DNA from: Paraflavitalea sp. CAU 1676
GTDB lineage: Bacteria; Bacteroidota; Bacteroidia; Chitinophagales; Chitinophagaceae
Assembly: GCF_029223285.1 (NCBI RefSeq)
Contig: NZ_JARHUJ010000002.1
Location: forward strand, 682,001 to 746,000
Length of the DNA: 64,000 nucleotides
Reading direction: 5' to 3'
The translations under genes and the position numbers were made by a program. Of the stretch, positions 36,654 to 45,504 are shown piece by piece. Under the pieces are notes generated by a model that was not told where the DNA came from, did not search any database, and was given only the letters and a program-made list of their open reading frames with translations. Each line of letters opens with the position of its first letter. Positions within the stretch are counted from its first letter, which is position 1.

Positions 36654-38753
36654 ATGTTACGTTTTCGTATTGCTTTCCGAATTGTAATTGTTCTACTTAC
36701 ACTCGTATTGTTCGCCTGTTCAGCCGGACGAAAGACTAAACGAGGTGAACAGTCACCGGTAATAAAAAAGGGAATCAATTCAGTTAATGAAAAAATGGTA
36801 ACCATTCCATTTGGTGGCAACGATGGGCAAATCCTGTACGATCTGCAAAAAGGAAGTTATTTGGTCACCTGGCGTAATGATACCATTATTTATGACGCCT
36901 ATGCTGCTTATGCAGGCAAGGACTCTTTGTTTTCTACGGGAAATTTCATTCGTCATTATTCCTCCGTTGTTCCAGCTGATAGACCCGGCGTAAACAGTTT
37001 GCATACTATTGAATGGGAAGCAAATGGACTGCGATTTCAGCAAGTATTCAACACCTCTCGTTTCAAACCTTTTTTCTTTACGCAACTGAAGGTGAGTGGA
37101 AAAGGTGTGGCATCGGCTTACATTTCACCTTTGACTTCCAGGAAGGTAACCGCTCCTGGTATACAAGTGGTTCCCTATGCCCTGGCTGTTCCGTTCGACA
37201 ATGATATGTGGGTTCGCTATGACGTTCAGTCACTTCGTGCTGCAAACTTTACCAGTAGTGAAGTAACTGCTGTCTTTGATAAGATGACGGGCACGGGATG
37301 CATACTTGGTTCGCTTGAGCATACCCTATGGAAAACAGGCATTCAGGTGTCGGCCGAAAATGGAATAAAAGTTTACGGCGGATTTGTTGATAGTGTGACC
37401 ACCCATGATAAAATCCCACATGGAAAAGTGTCTGTTAACGATACCCTGTGTGCCTCGCCACAAATATTTGTAGGCATGTACACCAACTGGCGCATAGGCA
37501 TGGAGGAATATGCTGTAGAAAACAAACTTATGGAACCGTCTGCTATTGAACCCAGGAAGAAAGCCACGCCTATGGGCTGGAACAGCTGGGGTATGATGCA
37601 AACCAAACTTACGCTTGAAAAAGCCAAACAGGTTGTTGATTACTTCCATGATTCGCTGAAGGGCTTCCGCAATGAAAACAATACCCTATACATCGACCTT
37701 GATTCGTATTGGGATAATCTCGTGAAAGGAGGATTAAATGGCGATGTGAGTCAGTTGAAGGAGTTTGCCGTTTATTGTAAGAGCAAGGGCATGATCCCCG
37801 GCATCTATTGGGCGCCCTTTGCGGATTGGGGTAAATATGATCGACCGTTCGAGAACAGCAATCATCGTTACGGCGATGCCTGGATAAAACAAAAGGGAAA
37901 ACCGGTTGACCTCGATGGTGCGCTGGCCCTTGACCCAACGCATCCCGGCACACAGGCGCGCATGGCACTGCACATCAATAAGTTCAAGGAGCTGGGCTTT
38001 GAAATGATCAAGATCGATTTTCTGGGCCATGCAGCGCTGGAAAGCGATCGCTTCTATGACCCCAAAGTGACCACGGGCATGCAGGCCTATAAAGTGGGCA
38101 TGGAATACCTCAGCAAACTCATCGACAATAAAATGCTCACCTATGCGGCTATATCGCCTACCATGGCTACCGGTCGCTATGTGAACATGCGCCGCATTGC
38201 CTGTGATGCTTTCAGTGCTATAGACAATACCGAATATACCATGAACAGTACAGGTTACGGGTGGTGGCAACAAAAGCTATACGATTATATAGATGCAGAT
38301 CATGTGGTATTCAATAAAGAAAGGCCAGGTGTGAACCGGGCCAGGCTGGCTTCGGCTTTGGTGACCGGCACGCTGATCACCGGCGACGATTTCTCGGTGG
38401 CGGGCGAGTGGGGGGAGGCGGCCAAAACACTGCTTCAAAACAAAGACCTTTTGCAGGTAATAAAACAGGGCCGGCCATTTTGGCCACAAGAGGTTGCTGA
38501 TGGCAAGAAAGCCCCGGAGGTTTTTGTAAAACTCAGTATGGAAGGCGATCGTTATTATATGGCGGTTTTCAACTACGACCAGCAAGCTAAAACTTATCCG
38601 GCGGAAACATTATTCGGCACAAAGGCCGAGCACGCCAAACTTTTTATATTCACTGAACTTTTTTCTGGCAAGCAGCTTGACCTGCAAACGCAATCATCCA
38701 TTGTAGTGCCTGGTTCAGACGTGATGCTTTTTAAAGTCACGATGCTAAAGTAG
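36654..38753 (+). CDS. Lipoprotein glycoside hydrolase of clan GH-D type (GH36/GH27-like)
   Basis: ATG 36654 starts a lipoprotein signal (IVIVLLTLVLFAC). The product has 699 residues. Residues ~40-280 are an N-terminal beta domain. From PMGWNSWGMMQTKLTLEKAKQVVDYF onward comes an (alpha/beta)8 barrel with LYIDLDSYWD, MIPGIYWAPFADWGKYD, and GFEMIKIDFLGH, where the Asp of KIDF is the likely nucleophile. A C-terminal beta domain follows. The WNSW opening and KxDF strand fit the alpha-galactosidase clan, but the family is not certain. It would sit on the outer or periplasmic membrane face. Base composition is mosaic: A/T-rich front, G/C-rich barrel. Confidence 0.75.
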   Translation: MLRFRIAFRIVIVLLTLVLFACSAGRKTKRGEQSPVIKKGINSVNEKMVTIPFGGNDGQILYDLQKGSYLVTWRNDTIIYDAYAAYAGKDSLFSTGNFIRHYSSVVPADRPGVNSLHTIEWEANGLRFQQVFNTSRFKPFFFTQLKVSGKGVASAYISPLTSRKVTAPGIQVVPYALAVPFDNDMWVRYDVQSLRAANFTSSEVTAVFDKMTGTGCILGSLEHTLWKTGIQVSAENGIKVYGGFVDSVTTHDKIPHGKVSVNDTLCASPQIFVGMYTNWRIGMEEYAVENKLMEPSAIEPRKKATPMGWNSWGMMQTKLTLEKAKQVVDYFHDSLKGFRNENNTLYIDLDSYWDNLVKGGLNGDVSQLKEFAVYCKSKGMIPGIYWAPFADWGKYDRPFENSNHRYGDAWIKQKGKPVDLDGALALDPTHPGTQARMALHINKFKELGFEMIKIDFLGHAALESDRFYDPKVTTGMQAYKVGMEYLSKLIDNKMLTYAAISPTMATGRYVNMRRIACDAFSAIDNTEYTMNSTGYGWWQQKLYDYIDADHVVFNKERPGVNRARLASALVTGTLITGDDFSVAGEWGEAAKTLLQNKDLLQVIKQGRPFWPQEVADGKKAPEVFVKLSMEGDRYYMAVFNYDQQAKTYPAETLFGTKAEHAKLFIFTELFSGKQLDLQTQSSIVVPGSDVMLFKVTMLK

Positions 38754-38823
38754 TAGTGTTTGGAAGTCCAGCATCGAAAGCCGAATTAGATCCATCCCGA
38801 TCTTCATTGATGACGCCTATCCG

Positions 38824-38837
38824 CGAAACCGGTTTCG
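38824..38837. promoter_or_regulatory. Perfect LacI-type palindrome upstream of SusC
   Basis: CGAAACCGGTTTCG is a perfect 14-base palindrome with a central CG pair. It equals 13 of 14 positions of the site in front of the LacI gene at 7471-7484. It lies about 150 bases upstream of the SusC -33 box, so repression by roadblock is unlikely; activation or looping is possible. Confidence 0.5.
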
Positions 38838-38983
38838 AAATACGGCAGCACCTTAATCTAAGATTGCATGGCAGCAATACCATGTTGAAACTGTCTGCTT
38901 TGTATCTATTATGTATCATTCACATGGCTTATTCTCCCCAATTGTTAACGGACACTAAACCGGGAATATTAATCCCCGAAATA

Positions 38984-39035
38984 TTTTGGCCGGTAAAAAA
39001 TAACCCTATATTTGTGGTAGTATAGTATAGGATAG
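38984..39035 (+). promoter_or_regulatory. Promoter of the SusC/SusD operon with overlapping GntR-like operator
   Basis: TTTTG (38984-38988) and TATATTTG (39007-39014) are 18 bases apart and match the Bacteroidota -33 and -7 elements. GTAGTATAGTATAGGATAG (39017-39035) covers the expected start of transcription and is nearly identical to the element in the GntR promoter. The leader to ATG 39096 is about 75 bases. Confidence 0.72.
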
Positions 39036-39095
39036 TACAGATCACCCGTTAAGGCTCTCCTGTACGTATTTGGAAAAACTAACATTGCTTAATTT

Positions 39096-42000
39096 ATGAC
39101 TACAAGATCTGCTTGCCGTATGGGACATCCCCGTGTCCATCCGCGCAATTCCCTATTTGCTCTTCCGGTCTTTCTACTGCTCTTCCTGCTTTCGGCAGTC
39201 CGTTCGCAGGCGCAGGACATTTCAGGTACCGTCAGCGACAGTACTTCTCTTCAACCCATTTCAGGCGTTTCGGTGGTGATCAAAGGCACCAAACAAGGTA
39301 CCAGCACCGACGACAAAGGCCGTTTCTCCCTCGACATTTCCGGTGCCCAGGCGGTCCTCGAGATCTCCTATGTTGGCTATCGCACCAAGGAGGTGTTGGC
39401 CCGCAAAGGCGTGCCGGTGCGGGTACAACTTGCCCTGGCAGTCGACACTACCGGCGATGTGATCGTGGTGGCTTATGGCCGACAGAAAAGACAAAGTCTG
39501 GTGTCGTCCATCACCTCCATCAACCCCAAAGAACTGCGTGGCCCCACCAGCAACCTTACTTCGATGCTGGCCGGCCGCATTTCGGGCGTTATCGCTTACC
39601 AGCAGAGTGGTGAACCGGGGGCCGACAATGCCGCCTTCTTCATTCGTGGTGTAGGCAGTTTTGGCGCCGGTAAACGCGACCCGCTCATCCTCATCGATGG
39701 TATGGAGTCGTCGAACACCGACCTGGCCCGCCTGCAGCCCGATGACATTACGGGTTTCTCGGTGTTGAAAGATGCGGCAGCTGCTTCGCTGTACGGCGCC
39801 CGCGGCGCCAATGGCGTGATCCTCGTTACCACCAAGCTCGGTCACGAAGGCAAGGCGAAGTTCAATATCCGCCTGGAAGCACCCGTATCGACCAACACGC
39901 GCAACTTCAAGTTTGCGGACAACGTGACCTACATGAAACTTGCCAACGAGTCCGTGCTCACGCGCGATCCGCTGGGTGTGTTGCCCTATTCACAAAACAA
40001 GATCGACCATACGGCAGCCGGTGACGATCCGCTGCAGTATCCCAACAACAACTGGATCGACCAGCTGATCAAGGATTATACCGTGAACCAGAAGGCAAAC
40101 ATCAACGTGGCCGGCGGTGGTAAAACAGCTCAATACTATATTGCCGGTACCTGGAATATCGACCGCGGTATTCTGCGCACCGTGCCCGGCAGCAGCTTCA
40201 ACAGCAATATCAAGCTTAATAACTACAGCGTACGCTCCAACATCTCTATCAACATTACACCCAGCACCAAGGCGATCGTAAGGACCTCCGGCCAGTTCGA
40301 TGATTACAACGGGCCTATCGGGTACCGCGATGGCGATGGCAACTGGGTGAACGGTGGTAAGGTGGTTTTCAACAGCGCCATCTGGAGCAACCCGGTGATG
40401 TTCCCCGCTTATTTCCCTTCGAGCTATGCGCCGTTCAGCAACCACCCGTTGTTTGGCAACGCCTTCATCGGTAATACCAATTCGCTGTACAATAACCCCT
40501 TCGCCACCATGGTGAGCGGTTTTCAGCAATACAATACTTCTACCCTGAACGCACAGATCGAACTGAACCAGAACTTCAACTTTGTAACACCGGGTCTCTC
40601 TGCCAACCTGATGGCCTTTACCCAGCGTTACTCGTTCTTCGATGTGGCGCGCAGGTACAATCCGTTCTACTATACCTTGTTGCCCGACCCCAATGGCAAG
40701 CTCACCGTACTCACCCCGCTCAACAAAGGGCAGGGCACCGAGTACCTGAACTATATGCCCGGCAGCAAGATCGTGAACACCGTTACGCATGCACAGATGT
40801 CGCTCAACTATAGCCGTACCTTCAAAGATAAGCACGCGGTATCGGGTATGCTGATCGGGTTGATCCGCAATTTCCTCAGCGCCAATGCGGGCGACCTGCA
40901 GTCTTCCCTGCCACAACGTAACCTCGGCGTATCGGGCCGCTTTACCTATGGCTACGACAGCCGTTACTTACTCGAAGCCAACTTCGGCTACAATGGTTCG
41001 GAGCGTTTTGCCGCCAACCACCGCTTCGGTTTCTTCCCTTCTGCGGGTTTGGGCTGGGTGGTATCGAACGAACCTTTCTTCGAGTTTGCGAAAGATGTGG
41101 TGTCGAACATGAAATTCCGCTTCACGTATGGCCTGGTGGGTAATGACCAGATCGGTAATGTGAACGACCGCTTCTTCTACCTCTCGAATGTAAACCCCAA
41201 CAACGACGGACGTGGTTTCCATTGGGGTACCAGTCAGAACTATTATGTGCCGGGCTATTCCATCAGCCGTTACGCCAACAGCGATATTACCTGGGAAGAA
41301 GACGTGATGGCCAACTATGGACTTGACCTGTCTTTTGCCAACGGCATCAACCTGACCATTGACGGTTTTAAATCGACCCGCCACAATATCCTGATGGACC
41401 GTACCACTATTCCTACTACGATGGGATTGGAAGCCGGTATCCGCGCCAATATGGGTAAGGCTTCCCGTACCGGTATCGATGTAGCCCTCGACTACTCAAA
41501 GACTTTCAATAAGAACCTCTGGGTGCAGGTGCGTGGTAATATGACCTATGCTACCAGCAAGGTGATCCTGAACGAGGAGCCCGATTATCCCGCCGGTCTG
41601 GAATACCTGTCGCGCATCGGCAAATCGATCAACCAGCCTTATGGTCTGCTCGCCGAGCGTTTGTTTGTAGATGATATGGAGGCCAGCAAATCGCCTTTCC
41701 AAAGCTTTGGCGGTACGCAACCTGTGCAAGGCGGCGATATCAAATACCGGGATATCAATGGCGATGGGGTGATCACGGGTCTGGATTATGTTCCCATCGG
41801 TCATCCTACCAATCCCGAGATCACGTATGGTTTTGGATTCTCGATGGGCTATAAGGGTTTTGACCTGAGTGCTTTCTTCCAGGGTAATGCCAGGGTATCG
41901 TTCTTCATCAACCCTTACAATATCTCTCCTTTCGTACAGAATGGCGGATCGCAGAACGGTTTGTTGCAGGAGATCGCAAACAGTCATTGGAGCGAAGAGA

Positions 42001-42302
42001 ACCAGGACCTCCATGCCTTCTGGCCGCGCCTGGATCCCCGGTTCAACGACAACAACTCGCAAACCTCCAACTGGTGGCTGCGCAACGGGGCCTTCCTGCG
42101 CCTGAAGACGGTGGAACTGGGTTATAACCTGCCCAGCAAATTCCTGAAACGTTTTGGCTTCTCGAACTTCAGGGCTTATGCCAACGGTCAAAACCTGTTT
42201 GCCTTCAGCAAGTTTACACTGTGGGATCCTGAAATGGGCGGCAATGGGTTGGGTTATCCTGTACAAGCCGTGTACAACTTCGGTCTCAATTTCGGATTCT
42301 AA
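39096..42302 (+). CDS. SusC/RagA family TonB-linked outer membrane protein
   Basis: A 1068-residue protein with a long signal peptide ending at RSQAQ. A CarboxypepD-reg-like domain (ISGTVSDSTSLQPISGVSVVIKGTKQGTSTDDKGRFSLDI) is followed by the SusC plug signature (VIVVAYGRQKRQSLVSSIT, SMLAGRISGVIAYQQSGEPG, FFIRGVGSFGAGKRDPLILIDG, DDITGFSVLKDAAAASLYGARGANGVILVTTK). The barrel ends in YNFGLNFGF. It forms the gated channel for oligosaccharides with the SusD lipoprotein encoded 29 bases downstream. Confidence 0.97.
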   Translation: MTTRSACRMGHPRVHPRNSLFALPVFLLLFLLSAVRSQAQDISGTVSDSTSLQPISGVSVVIKGTKQGTSTDDKGRFSLDISGAQAVLEISYVGYRTKEVLARKGVPVRVQLALAVDTTGDVIVVAYGRQKRQSLVSSITSINPKELRGPTSNLTSMLAGRISGVIAYQQSGEPGADNAAFFIRGVGSFGAGKRDPLILIDGMESSNTDLARLQPDDITGFSVLKDAAAASLYGARGANGVILVTTKLGHEGKAKFNIRLEAPVSTNTRNFKFADNVTYMKLANESVLTRDPLGVLPYSQNKIDHTAAGDDPLQYPNNNWIDQLIKDYTVNQKANINVAGGGKTAQYYIAGTWNIDRGILRTVPGSSFNSNIKLNNYSVRSNISINITPSTKAIVRTSGQFDDYNGPIGYRDGDGNWVNGGKVVFNSAIWSNPVMFPAYFPSSYAPFSNHPLFGNAFIGNTNSLYNNPFATMVSGFQQYNTSTLNAQIELNQNFNFVTPGLSANLMAFTQRYSFFDVARRYNPFYYTLLPDPNGKLTVLTPLNKGQGTEYLNYMPGSKIVNTVTHAQMSLNYSRTFKDKHAVSGMLIGLIRNFLSANAGDLQSSLPQRNLGVSGRFTYGYDSRYLLEANFGYNGSERFAANHRFGFFPSAGLGWVVSNEPFFEFAKDVVSNMKFRFTYGLVGNDQIGNVNDRFFYLSNVNPNNDGRGFHWGTSQNYYVPGYSISRYANSDITWEEDVMANYGLDLSFANGINLTIDGFKSTRHNILMDRTTIPTTMGLEAGIRANMGKASRTGIDVALDYSKTFNKNLWVQVRGNMTYATSKVILNEEPDYPAGLEYLSRIGKSINQPYGLLAERLFVDDMEASKSPFQSFGGTQPVQGGDIKYRDINGDGVITGLDYVPIGHPTNPEITYGFGFSMGYKGFDLSAFFQGNARVSFFINPYNISPFVQNGGSQNGLLQEIANSHWSEENQDLHAFWPRLDPRFNDNNSQTSNWWLRNGAFLRLKTVELGYNLPSKFLKRFGFSNFRAYANGQNLFAFSKFTLWDPEMGGNGLGYPVQAVYNFGLNFGF

Positions 42303-42331
42303 CGATTTGCGATTCATCTAAACAAGAAACA

Positions 42332-44260
42332 ATGAAAAAACGATTTTATATACCGGCGCTGCTGATGATGCTAACGACAGCAGCCTGCAAAAAGAACTTT
42401 CTCGATGTAGTGCCCGATAACGTGCCTACACTCGACAATGCTTTCACCATGCGGTCGGAAGCCGAAAAATACCTGGCTACCTGCTACTCGTACCTGCCCA
42501 ATGATGGCGACCCGGTGGCGAATGTGGCCTACCAGGCTGGTGATGAGTTCTGGCTGGCTTATCCGCCCGCGAGCTTGACGGCTACCAACTGGAATATTGC
42601 CCGCGGCAGCCAGAACGTGGTGCGCCCTTATGGCAATATCTGGGATGGTGATGGCGTACAGAATGTGGGTTACGATAACCTGTTCACTGCCATCCGTACC
42701 TGCAATACTTTCCTGGAGAATGTGGGCGACGTGAAGAAGATACCCGACCTGCCAAGCGACGAACGCACGCGCTGGCTGGGTGAGGTGAAGTTCCTGAAAG
42801 CTTATTACCATTTCCTGTTGCTGCGTCAATACGGACCTATCCCCATCATGGATAAGAGCATCCCCATCAACGCGCCGCTGGAAGAAACCAAGGTTCGCCG
42901 CCAACCGGTGGATTCTGTGGTGAACTATATCGCTGGCCTGTATGACAATGCAGTGGCCGACCTGCCGGTGAGCCTGCTCACGCCTTCTACCGAACTGGGG
43001 CGCATTACCAAGGCCGTTGCCTTAAGCATGAAAGCAAAGGTGCTGGTGCTGGGTGCCAGTCCGCTGTTCAATGGCAACAACGACTACGCTACATTCAAAG
43101 ACAAGCAGGGTACACAGTTGGTGAATACTACTTTCAGCGCTGAGAAATGGCAACGTGCCGCTGCTGCGGGTGCCGCCGCCATCAAGGCTTGCGAAGAAGC
43201 CGGCATCTACCTGTACAAGTTCATCAATACCACGGGTTTCAACCTTACCCCGCAAACCATTACGCAAATGAGCATCCGCAATGCGGTGTGTGAAAAATGG
43301 AACCAGGAGTGGATATGGGCCAGTGCAGAATCATCCACGTGGCAGTTGCAATACTCGTCGATGGCGCATATTGACCCCAACAACAGCGGTAACTCGAGCA
43401 TCTACGGTACCCTGGGGCCAACGATGCAGGTGGTGCGGCAGTTCTACAGCAAGAACGGGGTGCCCATCAGCGAAGACAAAACCATCGACTTCTCCAATGC
43501 CAATAGTTTGCGTACCGCCAACCACGACGAGCGTATCGATTTCGTAGAAGGCTACCAAACCGCGCGCATCAACTACGACCGCGAGCCCCGTTTCTATGCC
43601 GACCTCGGCTTTGATGGTGGCAGGTGGTATATGCAGAACAGTCCGAGTAAGACAGACGAGAACACCTGGAGCGCTCAATTGCGTCTTGGCCAGTTTGGTG
43701 CGGGTGTAGCGGTGACGATCACCACTTACTATCCCAAGAAACTGGTGAACTGGAAGTTTGCCTACCAAAGCAATAACAGCAGCCATATCGAAGATTACCC
43801 GCTGCCCACGATGCGCCTGGCCGACCTGTACCTGTTGTATGCGGAAGCGCTCAATGAAGCCAGCGGTCCCTCGGAAGAAGTGTACAAATACCTTAACCTG
43901 ATCCGCGAAAGAGCCGGGCTGCCGACGGTACAAAACAGCTGGACGAATTTCTCGAACCAGCCGGGCAATTACCTCAGCAAGGAAGGCCTGCGCAGCATCA
44001 TCCGCAACGAGCGCAATATCGAACTGTCGTTTGAAGGGCATCGTTTCTGGGACCTGCGCCGCTGGAAACTCTCGGGTCAATTGCTCAATGGCAATATTAC
44101 GGGCTGGGACCGCTCAGGAACGGCTGATCGTCCGGATCTGTTCTATACGCCCACTACTTATTTCAACATGAAGTTTGTGGTGCCGCGCGATTACCTGTGG
44201 CCGATACGGGAATCGAACCTGACCGTTAACGAAAACCTGGTACAAAACCCGGGCTGGTAA
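42332..44260 (+). CDS. SusD/RagB family nutrient-binding outer membrane lipoprotein
   Basis: A 642-residue lipoprotein (LLMMLTTAACKKNFLDVVPDN). The SusD pattern is clear: NAFTMRSEAEKYLATCYSYLP at the front, DERTRWLGEVKFLKAYYHFLLLRQYGPIPIMD with TPR-like helices, LPTMRLADLYLLYAEALNEASGPSEEVYKYLNLIRERAGL, and RNERNIELSFEGHRFWDLRRWK near the end. It caps the SusC channel and binds glycan on the cell surface. Its gene lies between SusC and the accessory surface proteins in one transcription unit. Confidence 0.97.
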   Translation: MKKRFYIPALLMMLTTAACKKNFLDVVPDNVPTLDNAFTMRSEAEKYLATCYSYLPNDGDPVANVAYQAGDEFWLAYPPASLTATNWNIARGSQNVVRPYGNIWDGDGVQNVGYDNLFTAIRTCNTFLENVGDVKKIPDLPSDERTRWLGEVKFLKAYYHFLLLRQYGPIPIMDKSIPINAPLEETKVRRQPVDSVVNYIAGLYDNAVADLPVSLLTPSTELGRITKAVALSMKAKVLVLGASPLFNGNNDYATFKDKQGTQLVNTTFSAEKWQRAAAAGAAAIKACEEAGIYLYKFINTTGFNLTPQTITQMSIRNAVCEKWNQEWIWASAESSTWQLQYSSMAHIDPNNSGNSSIYGTLGPTMQVVRQFYSKNGVPISEDKTIDFSNANSLRTANHDERIDFVEGYQTARINYDREPRFYADLGFDGGRWYMQNSPSKTDENTWSAQLRLGQFGAGVAVTITTYYPKKLVNWKFAYQSNNSSHIEDYPLPTMRLADLYLLYAEALNEASGPSEEVYKYLNLIRERAGLPTVQNSWTNFSNQPGNYLSKEGLRSIIRNERNIELSFEGHRFWDLRRWKLSGQLLNGNITGWDRSGTADRPDLFYTPTTYFNMKFVVPRDYLWPIRESNLTVNENLVQNPGW

Positions 44261-44293
44261 TTCAACTATTTAACTGATTGCAAACAGACAGAT

Positions 44294-45478
44294 ATGAAAA
44301 AGCAATTACTGATCCTCTCCACCTTCTGCGCGGTGACCGGCCTGTGGAGCTGCACCAAGGAAGAAGAAAATGGCATCAAGGAAAACAATTCCAATCCTCC
44401 TGGCCTGGTGAGTAATGTGAAAGTGACGAACGAAAACGGGGCTGCGACCATCACGTACACCATGCCGGCCGACCAGGACCTGCTGTACGTTAAAGCGATG
44501 TACACCCTGGCCAATGGCACCAAACGCGAAGTGAAAGCCTCTACCTATACGAATGCGTTGCGGGTAGATGGTTTCTCTGATACCTTAAAGCACACGGTAC
44601 AACTGATAGCGGTGAATAAAAGCGAAGTAGCATCGGCTCCTGTTGATGTTACCGTTGAGCCGCTGGTGTCGCCCATCCAACTGGTGTACCGCAACCTGCA
44701 GGTGACGGCTACGGCTGGTGGTATCCGCATCAAATCGCTCAACAAGTTCCGCGGCAATGTGGTGATCGTGCCGCTGATGGATTCGCTGAGCAAGGGCGAT
44801 TTCATCTCGCTCGACAATATCTATACCAGCGATTCGATCATCGCTACGAGTATCCGTGGTTTGACGCCGGTGCAAAAGAAGTTTGCCTTCTTTGTGCGCG
44901 ACCGCTGGCTCAACACCACCGATACTTTGTACCTGAACCTTACACCAGCCAAGGAAGTATTGTTGCCTCGCAGCGGCTACTCGTCGTTCGTGTGCGACAA
45001 CGATACCAAGATGTCGTTCAATACCACGGTAGAAATGATGTGGCAGGGTTTGCTGAACAACGAATGGCCCTGTACTTATACGGATGAGAGTTCGGGTGTA
45101 CCTACGACCATTACCTGGAGCGTTGGCCCTCAGCCGGTGAAGCTGACACGCTTTAACCTGCTGACCCGCCGTGAAGGCAGTCTGTATTATGCAAAGGGTA
45201 GTCCGCGCCGCTTTGAAGTGTATGGCGCCAATGAGCCTACGCGTGATGGAGACTGGAGCAAATGGACCAAGATCCAAACCTTCGAGGTGATCAAACCTTC
45301 GGGATTGCCGCTTGGCCAGGAAACCAGTGCGGACGCTGCAGCCGGGGCTTCCGGTTTTACCTTCGACTTCAGCGAGGATACGCCGAAGTACCGGTACCTG
45401 CGCATCAAGTGCCTGCAAAACTGGATCGGCTCTTATTTCATCGTGATACAGAATATGAATGTGTGGGCGACGGAGTAA
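44294..45478 (+). CDS. Surface lipoprotein with DUF4959-, DUF5126- and DUF5000-like domains
   Basis: A 394-residue lipoprotein (TGLWSCTKEEE). The first ~100 residues (NPPGLVSNVKVTNENGAATITYTMPADQDLLYVKAMYTLANG) are a DUF4959-like FN3-type domain. Residues ~130-230 (SPIQLVYRNLQVTATAGGIRIKSLNKFRGNVVIVPLM) are DUF5126-like. The C-terminus (PRRFEVYGANEP...GDWSKWTKIQTFEVIKPSG...YRYLRIKCLQNW) is DUF5000/F5-8-type discoidin-like. These proteins follow SusD in many Bacteroidota glycan loci and probably bind glycan on the surface. Confidence 0.82.
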   Translation: MKKQLLILSTFCAVTGLWSCTKEEENGIKENNSNPPGLVSNVKVTNENGAATITYTMPADQDLLYVKAMYTLANGTKREVKASTYTNALRVDGFSDTLKHTVQLIAVNKSEVASAPVDVTVEPLVSPIQLVYRNLQVTATAGGIRIKSLNKFRGNVVIVPLMDSLSKGDFISLDNIYTSDSIIATSIRGLTPVQKKFAFFVRDRWLNTTDTLYLNLTPAKEVLLPRSGYSSFVCDNDTKMSFNTTVEMMWQGLLNNEWPCTYTDESSGVPTTITWSVGPQPVKLTRFNLLTRREGSLYYAKGSPRRFEVYGANEPTRDGDWSKWTKIQTFEVIKPSGLPLGQETSADAAAGASGFTFDFSEDTPKYRYLRIKCLQNWIGSYFIVIQNMNVWATE

Positions 45479-45504
45479 TTCATTAACAATTTAAAAACAG
45501 GTTC

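Larger units (their letters stand above)
38754..39095. other. Regulatory region between the two halves of the glycan locus
   Basis: This 342-base gap carries no convincing gene. It holds a LacI-like palindrome at 38824-38837, an imperfect inverted repeat CGGGAATATTAATCCCCG at 38961-38978 next to the -33 box, the SusC promoter, and a GntR-like element. A small open frame (38756-39025) runs through it, without signal of coding. Confidence 0.5.

Noticed and set aside
38756-39025. 89-codon open frame between the hydrolase and SusC
   Set aside because: No domain; it runs through operator and promoter elements of the SusC operon, so it is unlikely to be coding.
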